Assembly (NCBI GenBank): GCA_944358825.1
Contig: CALVSA010000013.1
Span: 1-34,810, forward strand
Length of the DNA stretch: 34,810 nt
Direction of reading: 5' to 3'
From: an uncultured Bacilli bacterium
GTDB lineage: Bacteria > Bacillota_I > Bacilli_A > RF39 > UBA660
Shown here: positions 8,149 through 16,653 of the stretch, piece by piece
How the letters are laid out: every line of letters starts with the position of its first letter
How positions within the stretch are numbered: position 1 is the stretch's first letter
Translations under genes and position numbers: made by a program
The notes under the pieces: generated by a model
The model's input: the letters and a program-made list of their open reading frames with translations, nothing else
Told to the model about the DNA's origin: nothing
Databases searched by the model: none

Positions 8149-9489
8149 ATGAGTAAAAAAATAATTTGTTTTATATTAGGATTAATACTATTAATAATAC
8201 TTAATTTAACAGTAAATAGTACTGATTTATTTTCTTTATTATTAGTCTTTAGTTTATATCTTATCTTTATAAATACATTTTCTAATATCAAATATAATAG
8301 TAAAAGTAGTAATTTATTATTTCCTAGTATAATAGTTATAGTATTTATAAGTTTAATGTATGCCTTAATATCTTATATAATAGGTAATTTATTCTTTGAA
8401 GAAATCAAATATATCTTCTTATCTATGGGTATGACAATTTTTATATATCCTACTATAAATATAATAAAACAATATCTAAATTTAAATAATAAAAAGAAAA
8501 ATAGTTTACTTATCAGTATAATTTATTCTTTCTTTAATTTAATTAGTATAATAATAATATTATTACTATATAATTTTACTAGTATAAATGTTAATACATT
8601 AATTTCTAGTTTGTTCTTAGAACAATATATACCTCTAATAATAATTGTTATATTAAATTACAAAATATTTAAAATAAAAAAAGTAAAACTAGAACAGTTA
8701 AAACCTATCTTTTTAGCAAATATCAAAAAAACATTCATAAGTTTATCTATTCTAGCATTTTATTATATGTCTTTAATATTTTTATACTTTAGTCTAACTA
8801 ATAAATATTTATATGATTATCAAGTAGTTGCAACTTTATTAGTAGATGTATATTTTTATTATTATTATTTTATAATATTTATAACAATATTTTTCTATCC
8901 TAAAAAAATAGATGAAGATATTAACACAACTTATATTAAATTATTTAATAAATTATTACCATTAACAATATTAATTAGTATATTATCAGGACCATTATTA
9001 TTAGTGTTTTTTGGTAGTAATACTAATGCTTATATATTTAGTTTATTAATATATTTATCACTATTTTTAATTATGTATAATATTGCCATGAACTTACTTA
9101 TAAATAAAAAGAATTTTAATATAGTATTAATTACAGCATTATTATTAAAAATAATAACAACTATTCCTTTAATAAATTCATTATATAGAATGGGTTATAG
9201 TATGATTTATGGGGATATAATAAGTACAATTTTATCACTTTTTATCCCAATTGTTATTACAATTATATACTTTAATAATGTTCATAAACTAAACTTTAGC
9301 AATTATTTTTCAAGTGTTATTAACATAATATACGAAAACTTGATTTTGTGTATCATATTAATATTATTACAACTACTAGTGCCACTTAAGACAAATAATA
9401 TAATAGAAGCAATTGGAATAATTACTATTTATGTTATAGTTTATATAATTTTTAATTATATTAAAATAAAATTTAGGAGGATAAAATGA
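8149..9489 (+). CDS. Polytopic membrane protein, polysaccharide flippase-like
   Basis: The 446-residue protein is almost entirely hydrophobic, with about 12-14 membrane helices and few charged loops. The pattern, including a GDIIST segment before a late helix pair, resembles MOP/MATE-type exporters of lipid-linked sugars. No diagnostic motif is certain. It overlaps the next gene, a GT-C glycosyltransferase, by four bases, which supports a joint role in making or exporting a surface glycan. It could instead be another kind of large membrane protein. Confidence 0.5.
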   Translation: MSKKIICFILGLILLIILNLTVNSTDLFSLLLVFSLYLIFINTFSNIKYNSKSSNLLFPSIIVIVFISLMYALISYIIGNLFFEEIKYIFLSMGMTIFIYPTINIIKQYLNLNNKKKNSLLISIIYSFFNLISIIIILLLYNFTSINVNTLISSLFLEQYIPLIIIVILNYKIFKIKKVKLEQLKPIFLANIKKTFISLSILAFYYMSLIFLYFSLTNKYLYDYQVVATLLVDVYFYYYYFIIFITIFFYPKKIDEDINTTYIKLFNKLLPLTILISILSGPLLLVFFGSNTNAYIFSLLIYLSLFLIMYNIAMNLLINKKNFNIVLITALLLKIITTIPLINSLYRMGYSMIYGDIISTILSLFIPIVITIIYFNNVHKLNFSNYFSSVINIIYENLILCIILILLQLLVPLKTNNIIEAIGIITIYVIVYIIFNYIKIKFRRIK

Positions 9490-10979
9490 AGAAAATAATC
9501 TTTTTGTTTCTAACTTCATTTCTTGTCTTATTATTTACAACTAAATTTTCATTTTTATACCCATTTAATGATTGGCAAGATGCAAATTCTTTTCTAACTG
9601 TTGCTAGAAGTATATTAGAAGGCAATGTTTTATATAAAGATATAATTGAACAAAAAGGACCTATTTTATATCTAATATATATAATAGGTTATCTTACGAG
9701 TACTAAATATATATCAGGTATCTTTATATTAGAAGTAATATCATTAACTATCTTTTTAACTTACGTAGATAAAATAATTCATTTGTTTAAAGATTATAAG
9801 TATTCATATTTAATTTTACCAATCTTTGCTATTATAATAACTACATCTAATGCATTTGTCCATGGAGGAAGTGCAGAGGAGTTTAGCCTACCATTTTTAG
9901 CGGTCGGCCTATATTATTTTATATATAATTTAAAAGTTAAAAATCTAGATTATAAACAACTAATAATAAATGGTATAATATGTGCAGTAGTATCGATGAT
10001 TAAATTTAATTTAATCGGTTTATGGTTTGGATTTATGGCATTTATATTCTTTGATTTAATTATAAAAAAGAAATATAAAAAAGCATTTTTATCATGTTTC
10101 TTATTTTTAAGTGCTATGATAATAACAATCTTTATTATTTTAATATATTTTATATATAATAATGCAATTTCAGATTTTATATATTCTTATTTTACTATTA
10201 ATGTTGGATCTTATACTGGTTCTAGTTCTAATATAATAACTAGATTAATTGAATGCATAAAAATAGGGGGACAAAATATATTTTATAGTAAAATCTATTT
10301 AATATTATTACCATTTCTTATTTATGCAATTTATAAATTATTTACAACTAAGAAAGAAAAAATAGCCATTATAAGTATTATAATAACTACATTTTTAGGA
10401 ATTTATATCGGTCTTCGAGCTTTTAAATATTATGCTATTCCAATGACTATGTTTTACTTAATTTTATTTGTATTTATTATATATAAATATCATAAATTAC
10501 TAGATAGGCTAATAACTAATAAATATAGGTATATATTATTAGCAATATATATTGTTATCATAGCATTATCATCTTATATGTTTGCAAATTATAAAGATTA
10601 TATATTAACTAAAAAACAAGATTATGAACAGTATAAAATAGCTGATATAATAAAAAAAGATCAAGATGAAAATACAACTATTCTAAACTATGGCGCGCTT
10701 GATTATGGTTTTTATAATATTTTAAATATTATTCCAAATTGCAAGTATTTTCATCGGATGAATATTGATTATGAAAGATTACCAGATAATTATGAAATGC
10801 AAAATAGTTATATAAAAAATAAGTTAGTTGATTACGTTATAATTGGATTTAAAGAAGATGAAGATGATATAAGTAATATAGAAGGATTAGATACAAATTA
10901 TAATTTGATATATGAAGGATATCAAAAATATGAAAAATATAACATTCATTTTTATTTATTTAAGCTAAAAAACTTGTGA
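9486..10979 (+). CDS. GT-C fold membrane glycosyltransferase
   Basis: Enzymes of this fold move sugars from polyprenyl-phosphate donors outside the membrane. The product is 497 residues with about 11 helices. The first extracellular loop has the acidic motif FNDWQDAN followed by EQKGPILYLIY, typical of the GT39/PMT-related group in Firmicutes. The C-terminal 100 residues are soluble and face outward. It is translationally coupled to the flippase-like gene by ATGA. Substrate is unknown; a teichoic or capsular glycan is likely from context. Confidence 0.7.
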   Translation: MKKIIFLFLTSFLVLLFTTKFSFLYPFNDWQDANSFLTVARSILEGNVLYKDIIEQKGPILYLIYIIGYLTSTKYISGIFILEVISLTIFLTYVDKIIHLFKDYKYSYLILPIFAIIITTSNAFVHGGSAEEFSLPFLAVGLYYFIYNLKVKNLDYKQLIINGIICAVVSMIKFNLIGLWFGFMAFIFFDLIIKKKYKKAFLSCFLFLSAMIITIFIILIYFIYNNAISDFIYSYFTINVGSYTGSSSNIITRLIECIKIGGQNIFYSKIYLILLPFLIYAIYKLFTTKKEKIAIISIIITTFLGIYIGLRAFKYYAIPMTMFYLILFVFIIYKYHKLLDRLITNKYRYILLAIYIVIIALSSYMFANYKDYILTKKQDYEQYKIADIIKKDQDENTTILNYGALDYGFYNILNIIPNCKYFHRMNIDYERLPDNYEMQNSYIKNKLVDYVIIGFKEDEDDISNIEGLDTNYNLIYEGYQKYEKYNIHFYLFKLKNL

Positions 10980-11002
10980 TAATAAAAAAAATATTGTATA
11001 AT
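10974..11002 (+). promoter_or_regulatory. Promoter for the EIIB-like gene
   Basis: TTGTGA and TATAAT are 17 bases apart; the -35 lies within the end of the preceding gene. Confidence 0.65.
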
Positions 11003-11022
11003 GAAAAAGGATAGGTGATATT

Positions 11023-11340
11023 ATGGAATTATACCAATATATAATTATAATTGCAATATTAGTAATAATTGCTTTAGCAATCGTTAAAAGTAATAAAAAA
11101 GATTTAAAACTAGAGCTAAATAAATTAGTTGAATATCTAGGAGGAAAAGAAAACATCGTTGAGACTGAAGTAGAAATGTCAAGATTTAAAGTAACCTTAA
11201 AAGATATTAGTAAAGCCAATAAAGAAGGTATCATGAAATTAGGGGCTAAAGGTGTTGTAGAAATAGATGATCAACTTAAAATTATTTTAGGTAGCAATGC
11301 CCGTCAATTAAAAAAGTATATTGATGATTTAAAAGTATAA
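11023..11340 (+). CDS. Membrane-anchored PTS EIIB-like protein lacking the phosphocysteine
   Basis: The 105-residue protein has one N-terminal membrane helix (about 5-21) and a C-terminal domain that follows the glucose-type EIIB pattern: LVEYLGGKENIV, then LGAKGVVEIDDQLKIILGSNARQLKKYI. In EIIB the accepted phosphate sits on a Cys in a C-x-T-R motif. Here the aligned segment reads VEMSRFK, with Glu51 where Cys is expected. No EIIA or EIIC gene is near. It therefore cannot be a normal sugar-transport subunit; a sensing, scaffold or other binding role is plausible. Confidence 0.7.
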   Translation: MELYQYIIIIAILVIIALAIVKSNKKDLKLELNKLVEYLGGKENIVETEVEMSRFKVTLKDISKANKEGIMKLGAKGVVEIDDQLKIILGSNARQLKKYIDDLKV

Positions 11341-11373
11341 CAAATGTTATATTTTTTCTTTTTTCTATCTTTT

Positions 11374-11416
11374 TTGACAAAATTCGACAAAGTTCGACAA
11401 ATAAATTGTATATAAT
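11374..11416 (+). promoter_or_regulatory. Phased GACAAA repeats before a -10 box
   Basis: GACAAA occurs three times at exact 10-base spacing (11376, 11386, 11396), followed by TATAAT at 11411-11416. The first copy is part of TTGACA, but it is 31 bases from the -10, so the true -35 is unclear. The spacing suits a protein that binds one face of the helix. Confidence 0.45.
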
Positions 11417-11431
11417 GAACATGGTGATTTT

Positions 11432-12667
11432 ATGAATTTAATCGAAGAAATATTTTTAAATTTAATTTTGATTCTTTTTCCTATCTTAATATATTTTTTA
11501 TATAGTTGTTATATTTTAATAAAGAATAAAAAATATAATGAATTACTTCTTTGCTTAACTTTATTTACTTCTTTATATATATTCTTAAAATATGGAAGTA
11601 GTATAAATGATAATCGCATTTTACTTTTTTCAAATATTCCAATAATTGTTGCATATTTAAAGAAAAAAGGCTATCTAGCGATAATTTTATCTAGTTTTGT
11701 TATTTTATATAGTTATTATATATTTAATTATTCAGTTGTTATTTTAACAATCAAATTAATTAGTTATTATATATTTTATGTAATTAGTGTAAAAAGAAAA
11801 ATAAAAGATAATGAATTTATTGCAATAATTGCAGTTATACAAGGCTTTTTCTTATCGTTTGAATATTTCTTCGTTAATACAATTAAAGATGTTTATATGT
11901 TAATTGCTATTTTTCTTATAACTATACTTTTTTATTTTATTACATTCTCAATTTTATATTTGTCAAATTCTATTAGTAAAATGACTAATTTATTTTATGA
12001 AATAAAAGAGTTAGAAAGAGAAAAAGAGATAAAAAATTCTTTATTTAAGCTAACGCATGAGATTAAAAACCCACTATCAGTGTGTAAAGGATATTTAGAT
12101 ATGTTAGATATAAATAATCAAACTAAATTAAATAAATATATACCGATAGTTAAACAAGAAATAAATCGTAGTCTAAATATTATGAATGACTTTTTAGAGT
12201 ATAGTAAAATTAAGATAAAAAAAGAAATAATTGATATTTCAGTTTTATTAGATGATGTATATGATTCATTTAAAATTTTAAATAAGTCTCATCATATTAA
12301 ATTAAAATACAATGAAAAAGATGATGAAATGTATATAAATGGAGATTATGATCGATTAAAACAAGTATTACTTAATTTACTTAAAAATAGTCAAGAAGCT
12401 ATTGTAGATAAAGGAATAATTACTATCGATAGCAAAATTAAAGATAATAAATATGTAATTATAGTAGAAGATAATGGGGTAGGTATGGATAAAGAGACAT
12501 TAAAACAGATTAAAAATTTGTTTTATACAACCAAAAAATGTGGTAGTGGAATAGGAGTAAGCTTATCACAAGAAATAATTAGAGCCCATGGAGGAACATT
12601 AAATTATTTTTCCAAGTTAAATCAAGGAACAAAAGTAGAAATAGAATTACCATCTCAAAAAGACTAA
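11432..12667 (+). CDS. Orphan membrane sensor histidine kinase
   Basis: The 411-residue protein has five to seven N-terminal membrane helices (about 1-180) and no extracellular sensor domain. The cytoplasmic kinase has the H box LTHEIKNPLSV with His209, N box NLLKNSQEAI, G1 DNGVGM and G2 GSGIGVSLSQEIIRAHGG. All catalytic motifs look intact. The architecture resembles KinB-type kinases. There is no response regulator beside it, so its partner is elsewhere. The start follows GGTGA by six bases, and the Smr gene follows after a short gap. Confidence 0.88.
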   Translation: MNLIEEIFLNLILILFPILIYFLYSCYILIKNKKYNELLLCLTLFTSLYIFLKYGSSINDNRILLFSNIPIIVAYLKKKGYLAIILSSFVILYSYYIFNYSVVILTIKLISYYIFYVISVKRKIKDNEFIAIIAVIQGFFLSFEYFFVNTIKDVYMLIAIFLITILFYFITFSILYLSNSISKMTNLFYEIKELEREKEIKNSLFKLTHEIKNPLSVCKGYLDMLDINNQTKLNKYIPIVKQEINRSLNIMNDFLEYSKIKIKKEIIDISVLLDDVYDSFKILNKSHHIKLKYNEKDDEMYINGDYDRLKQVLLNLLKNSQEAIVDKGIITIDSKIKDNKYVIIVEDNGVGMDKETLKQIKNLFYTTKKCGSGIGVSLSQEIIRAHGGTLNYFSKLNQGTKVEIELPSQKD

Positions 12668-12697
12668 ATATGTGATACAATTATAGTGGTGATGCAA

Positions 12698-12961
12698 ATG
12701 ATTGATGATATATTCTATAAAAATATTCCTAAATTAGATTTACATGGATATGATATGCAAAGTGCTAAAGTAGCCACTAATGATTTTATAAATGAAAATA
12801 TATTTTTACATCAAAATAAGATTATAATAATTCATGGAATAGGAGAAGGATTAGTTAGAAGAAGTGTACATGAGGTTTTACTTCATCACAAAAAAGTAAA
12901 ATCATTTAAGATAGATAATTATAATATTGGAATGACTATAATTGAGTTAAATATCGAGTAG
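12698..12961 (+). CDS. Small Smr-domain protein
   Basis: The 87-residue protein is essentially one Smr domain, known as a DNA/RNA nicking or nucleic-acid-binding fold in MutS2 and related proteins. LDLHGYDMQSAK (near residue 11) and IIIIHGIGEGLVRRSV (near 45) are the two signature segments. It has no MutS part. The ATG at 12698 is preferred because GGTGAT lies just before it, the pattern used by many genes here; in-frame GTG and ATG codons lie up to 12 bases upstream. Confidence 0.85.
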   Translation: MIDDIFYKNIPKLDLHGYDMQSAKVATNDFINENIFLHQNKIIIIHGIGEGLVRRSVHEVLLHHKKVKSFKIDNYNIGMTIIELNIE

Positions 12962-12988
12962 TCATTTCGTTTTTTTCGCTTATATTTC

Positions 12989-13017
12989 TTGACAAACATT
13001 AGTTGTTATGATATCAT
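12989..13017 (+). promoter_or_regulatory. Promoter for the 13054 gene pair
   Basis: TTGACA and TATCAT are 17 bases apart; the gene follows AAAGGAGG. Confidence 0.75.
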
Positions 13018-13053
13018 AAAGACAGCTTATATAGAAAAAAAGGAGGCGCACTC

Positions 13054-13497
13054 ATGACTGATGAAGAATTAAGATTTGAAAAAATGCAAAAAATTAGGAA
13101 AATTGTCATGATTGTCGTCATTTGTCTTTTATTAGTATGGATAATAATATTTTTATACATAACATTTACAGAAGATAATTCACCAAAAGTTGATACAAAT
13201 TATGAAAATAATCAAAAGTTAATGGAAGAAGCAGTTAGAAATTATTATCATGATGATATGCTTGAGAATAATACCATGGTAATTAGTTTAAAGAAAATGT
13301 ATGACAATAATCTAATTGATAAATTAGAAACTAGCTATCACGAAGAGTGTATTGACATGGCATCATATGCAAGAGTAAAAAAACTAGAAGATAAATATCA
13401 ATTAGATGTTGTTTTAGTGTGTGGAAATAATCATAAAACTCTAACAAGTTATTACGATTTAGAATGTGGGTTAACTTGCCCTGCAATTGAAGAATAA
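13054..13497 (+). CDS. Single-pass membrane protein with cysteine-containing outer domain
   Basis: The 147-residue product has a short basic cytoplasmic start, a membrane helix at about residues 16-38 and an extracellular domain with five cysteines (EECIDM, LVCGNN, LECGLTC). The region after the helix (AVRNYYHDDM, then ISLKKMYDNNLIDKL) follows the same order as the first domain of the next protein: helix, short polar strand, Leu-rich helix, a Cys, a Tyr-rich strand and an ECG-type end. I do not recognise a named family. The two genes are 27 bases apart and probably form one operon. Confidence 0.6.
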   Translation: MTDEELRFEKMQKIRKIVMIVVICLLLVWIIIFLYITFTEDNSPKVDTNYENNQKLMEEAVRNYYHDDMLENNTMVISLKKMYDNNLIDKLETSYHEECIDMASYARVKKLEDKYQLDVVLVCGNNHKTLTSYYDLECGLTCPAIEE

Positions 13498-13524
13498 AGT
13501 GGGATATAATAAGGGGATGATATA

Positions 13525-14910
13525 ATGTATGAGGAGATAAAAAAAATAAATTGGTTGAGTTTATTTGTCAAAGTAGTTATATTTGTCGTTTTTGTCCTAT
13601 TAGTAATATGGTTATTCATTAAAATAAGTGATAGAAATGAAGAAAAAACATTTGAAGATAACATGAATACTTTAAAAGATGCATCAATTGAATTTTTTAA
13701 AAACGGTAATTTACCAACTGAGATTGGAGAAAATAAAACAGTTACATTAGAAGAATTAATAAAAATGAAATACATTGGTGATTTTGATAAGAGTTGTAAT
13801 CAACAAAATAGTTATTCACAAGCAACATTAGTTGATGATTATTATGCTCTTCGTATCGAATTAGAATGTGGAGAAAAGAAAGATTATATTTATACTTCAA
13901 TAGATTCTGAAGGAAACTGTGTTGGTGATGATTGTAACGAAGAAGAACAACCAAATGAAGAAAATCCACCAAAAGAAGATGATGGCGATAAAAAAGATCC
14001 AGACGATTCTAAAGAAGAAAAACCATCAGATGATTCTGGTAATGGAAGTTCCACTGGTGGAGGTAGTTCTAGTGGAGGAAGTAGTGGTGGAAGCTCTTCA
14101 GGCGGAAACGGAGGAAGCTCAACTGGTGGAGGTAGTTCAAGTGGAGGAGGTTCTACCGGTGGTGGCAGTAGCACTACTAATAAAACTCTATATTATGAAC
14201 ACGTTAGATTAAAAAAAGTATATGGTAGTTGGCAAACAAATAGAATAAGTGGTAGCAACGTTGAGACAAAAACTGAAAACAGAACCATGAACAATTATTG
14301 TAAATTAATAACAGATGATTATTACGCAGTTGGATACGTAACTAGGAATGTATCTACAGGACAAAGATATAAATTTACTATTAGACTAAATGGAGTTCCA
14401 TCAAATACAAATTATCTAAATTTCTTAACTAAAGAATTTTATAATAACAATACCTCAATGTATAATAGTCATGTAAATAGTTCATCTAATTTAACTTTTA
14501 TAACAGGAGGAGTATCATCAGGTGTTGTAACTAGTGGAACGACTCTTAAAAATAGTTCATTAAAATCAAATAATATAAAACTATTAAGAGCATATTATTA
14601 TAAAGATGGTAATTACATCAAGGTAGATTATTGGGTTGAAATGTATAATACAAGAGGTGTATCGCCTTATAAAAATCTATATTTTATTCCTGTACATTTT
14701 AAAATACAATATCGTAATGAAAATACATGTGTAACAGATTTAGCATCCAATGCCTCAAAATATAGTGGTTATCAGGTAAAAAATACATATACATCTAAAG
14801 TTACATTATATCGTTCTTATTCATATCAAAGAGACTATAGTGATGTAAAATGGTCAACAAGTAAATCATTATCAGGATATGAAGCAACAGGAAAAACTCA
14901 ATGGAGATAA
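13525..14910 (+). CDS. Membrane-anchored surface protein with Gly/Ser-rich linker
   Basis: The 461-residue protein has an N-terminal membrane helix (about 13-33) and then a domain paralogous to that of the previous gene: VTLEELIKMKYIGDF, a Cys, a Tyr-rich strand and LECGEKKDYIY. An acidic Pro/Lys/Glu stretch follows and then about 45 residues made almost only of Gly, Ser and Thr (about 170-216). The C-terminal domain of about 245 residues is rich in Tyr, Asn and Ser and looks beta-stranded; I do not recognise it. The layout suggests a displayed domain held off the membrane on a flexible stalk. A terminator follows at once. Confidence 0.6.
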   Translation: MYEEIKKINWLSLFVKVVIFVVFVLLVIWLFIKISDRNEEKTFEDNMNTLKDASIEFFKNGNLPTEIGENKTVTLEELIKMKYIGDFDKSCNQQNSYSQATLVDDYYALRIELECGEKKDYIYTSIDSEGNCVGDDCNEEEQPNEENPPKEDDGDKKDPDDSKEEKPSDDSGNGSSTGGGSSSGGSSGGSSSGGNGGSSTGGGSSSGGGSTGGGSSTTNKTLYYEHVRLKKVYGSWQTNRISGSNVETKTENRTMNNYCKLITDDYYAVGYVTRNVSTGQRYKFTIRLNGVPSNTNYLNFLTKEFYNNNTSMYNSHVNSSSNLTFITGGVSSGVVTSGTTLKNSSLKSNNIKLLRAYYYKDGNYIKVDYWVEMYNTRGVSPYKNLYFIPVHFKIQYRNENTCVTDLASNASKYSGYQVKNTYTSKVTLYRSYSYQRDYSDVKWSTSKSLSGYEATGKTQWR

Positions 14911-14934
14911 CAAGCGAAAGCTTGTTATTTTTTT
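14909..14934 (+). terminator. Terminator with GAAA tetraloop
   Basis: AACAAGC (14909-14915), GAAA loop, GCTTGTT (14920-14926), then a T-rich tail. It overlaps the stop codon of the preceding gene. Confidence 0.9.
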
Positions 14935-14977
14935 ACATAAAATTACCAAAAATGTAAACAATAATATTGGTGATAAT

Positions 14978-15478
14978 ATGTATTACATAAATTCGTTTTT
15001 TATATATTCTGTAATTGGCTTTTTAATGGAATCAGCTCTATATAAAATATTTTCAATAGACAACTACAGTGGCTTTTTATCAGGACCAATTACTCCTGTA
15101 TATGGAATAGGGGTATTAATAATTTTAATAACTAATAAATATATAATTGAAAAAATAAAAACTAATCGTTTTTTAAAAATAATTATAAGTTTTTTTGTTT
15201 TTGCCATTTTACTATCACTAATAGAACTACTAGGAGGTGTTTTACTAAAAGAATTATTAAATGTAGAACTTTGGAATTATAGTAATAAAAAATATAATAT
15301 TGGTAAATATATGTGCCTAGAGCTAGCTTTAGTATGGGGAGTTTTTAGTTTATTATTTATCTATTTTATAAAACCATTTATGGATAGATTTATAAAAAAA
15401 ATACCCAAAAAAGCAACTTACGTATTTATAATTGCTTTTGCCATTGATATAATTTATTCATTGATTTTTAAATACTAA
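14978..15478 (+). CDS. Integral membrane protein, PF06541-type (putative ABC permease-like)
   Basis: The 166-residue protein has about five helices. FIYSVIGFLMES at the start and GPITPVYGIGVL near residue 40 are the conserved segments of the family named putative ABC-transporter type permease. No ATPase gene accompanies it. The function of the family is not settled. The ATG at 14978 follows GGTGATA; an in-frame ATG 99 bases upstream would fall inside the previous gene and its terminator and is rejected. Confidence 0.7.
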   Translation: MYYINSFFIYSVIGFLMESALYKIFSIDNYSGFLSGPITPVYGIGVLIILITNKYIIEKIKTNRFLKIIISFFVFAILLSLIELLGGVLLKELLNVELWNYSNKKYNIGKYMCLELALVWGVFSLLFIYFIKPFMDRFIKKIPKKATYVFIIAFAIDIIYSLIFKY

Positions 15479-15501
15479 CTATATTAAAGTTAGTTTTTTT
15501 A
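15474..15501 (+). terminator. Terminator after the PF06541-type gene
   Basis: ACTAACT (15474-15480) pairs with AGTTAGT (15488-15494), followed by seven or more T. The IS605-type relic begins directly after the T-tract. Confidence 0.85.
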
Positions 15502-15850
15502 ATAGGAAAGTACTCTGTTCAAGAAAAAATATAAAAAGCTGTATCATATTTGATTCTAACAAAACTAAATAGAGAACTGTAACAAAATATTTTTTTAACT
15601 AAAAGCTATTGGCAAATATATATTTTGCATGTTATAGTTTAATTACAAATGAAGGTGAAAAATATAATAATGAAAATACATTATCAAAGTTAATAAAAAA
15701 TAAAAATAAACAAAATACGGTGGCGACCATCGGAATTTATGCCTATGAATAACAGAAAGTAATTCTGTTTACAGTAGGAAACCTTGGAGGCAACAACAAG
15801 GACAGGTAAAACTTGTTTTACCTTTAGTTCATGATAACATAATTTCCCAT
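15501..15850 (+). mobile_element. Internally deleted IS200/IS605-type relic
   Basis: The left 155 bases match the element start at 34495 onwards: AATAGGAAAG, TTCTAACAAAACTAAATAGAGAACTG, and a promoter with TTGGCA and TATAGT at the same 18-base spacing. In place of tnpB only about 60 AT-rich bases remain. The right part (about 15715-15850) is far less AT-rich and ends in a 9-bp palindrome, AGGTAAAAC with GTTTTACCT (about 15805-15824), like the right-end hairpin of IS200/IS605 elements. It therefore keeps both ends without a transposase. The right border is approximate. Confidence 0.6.
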
Positions 15851-15911
15851 AATATTTTGATAATTTATCTATCTTTTAAAGATATAATGATAAACGAAAA
15901 GAGGGTGATAT

Positions 15912-15947
15912 ATGAAGAAATATAGATAAAAAATAAGAAATAACTAG
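15912..15947 (+). pseudogene. Possible rubredoxin-start relic
   Basis: A good ribosome site and ATG open the frame MKKYR, stop, KIRNN, stop. The rubredoxin gene at 20149 opens [11 protein letters not shown]. The five shared residues and the following KI suggest a decayed gene start, though the match is too short to be certain. Nothing else is evident between the relic element and the response regulator. Confidence 0.25.
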
Positions 15948-15996
15948 AAAAAGAAAATAATTAGTGATATACTTATACTAAGTTGGTGGTGATAAT

Positions 15997-16653
15997 ATGT
16001 TTACAATTGTCTTAGTTGAAGATGAACTTGATTTAAATAATCTCATCAAGACCTATTTAGAAAAAGAAGGTTATCATGTAATTAGTTATACAAGAGGCGC
16101 GGATGCTATTAAGAATGTTGAAATTAAAGCACATTTATGGATTTTAGATATAATGTTATCAGACGATATTAGTGGTTATGATATTATTAAAAAAATTCGT
16201 GAGACTAATGACATGATGCCAGTAATTTTTACGTCAGCCCGTGATAAAGATTTAGACAAAATAATAGGATTAGAACTTGGTAGTGATGATTATTTAACAA
16301 AACCATATTCACCAAAAGAACTAGTACTTAGAGTTAATAGAATTATAAAACGTGTATATGATAAAAATTTGGTAAAAATACAATACAATGATTATGTAAT
16401 TGACACTGATAAAAGAACAGTTAGTATTAATGGTAAAGAACTTGTTTTAACAACATTAGAATTCGATCTTCTATATATGTTTGTTACAAACAAGAATAAA
16501 TCTTTTTCCAGGGATGATATACTAACTAACATCTGGGGGGATGACTACTTTGGAACTGACCGAGTTGTTGATGATTTGGTTAGGAGACTACGCAAAAAGA
16601 TGACTAAATTAAACATTAATACTATCTATGGGTTTGGTTATCGATTAACATGA
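15997..16653 (+). CDS. OmpR-family response regulator
   Basis: The 218-residue protein has a receiver domain with acidic pair EDE (residues 6-8), phosphoacceptor Asp51 (ILDIML), Thr/Ser switch FTSAR and Lys of LTKPYS. A winged-helix DNA-binding domain follows (about 125-218), ending in the usual TIYGFGYRL. It overlaps the next kinase gene by four bases, so the pair is one two-component system. Start follows GGTGGTGATA. The target genes are not evident from the window. Confidence 0.93.
   Translation: MFTIVLVEDELDLNNLIKTYLEKEGYHVISYTRGADAIKNVEIKAHLWILDIMLSDDISGYDIIKKIRETNDMMPVIFTSARDKDLDKIIGLELGSDDYLTKPYSPKELVLRVNRIIKRVYDKNLVKIQYNDYVIDTDKRTVSINGKELVLTTLEFDLLYMFVTNKNKSFSRDDILTNIWGDDYFGTDRVVDDLVRRLRKKMTKLNINTIYGFGYRLT

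Noticed and set aside
14041..14170. Tandem Gly/Ser codons as a possible CRISPR-like or satellite repeat
   Set aside because: The repeat is codon-level in a reading frame, without fixed repeat and spacer units.
13890..14174. Long minus-strand frame rich in Pro, Leu and Glu opposite the Gly/Ser linker
   Set aside because: It is the complement of a low-complexity Gly/Ser repeat and has no ribosome site or known domain.
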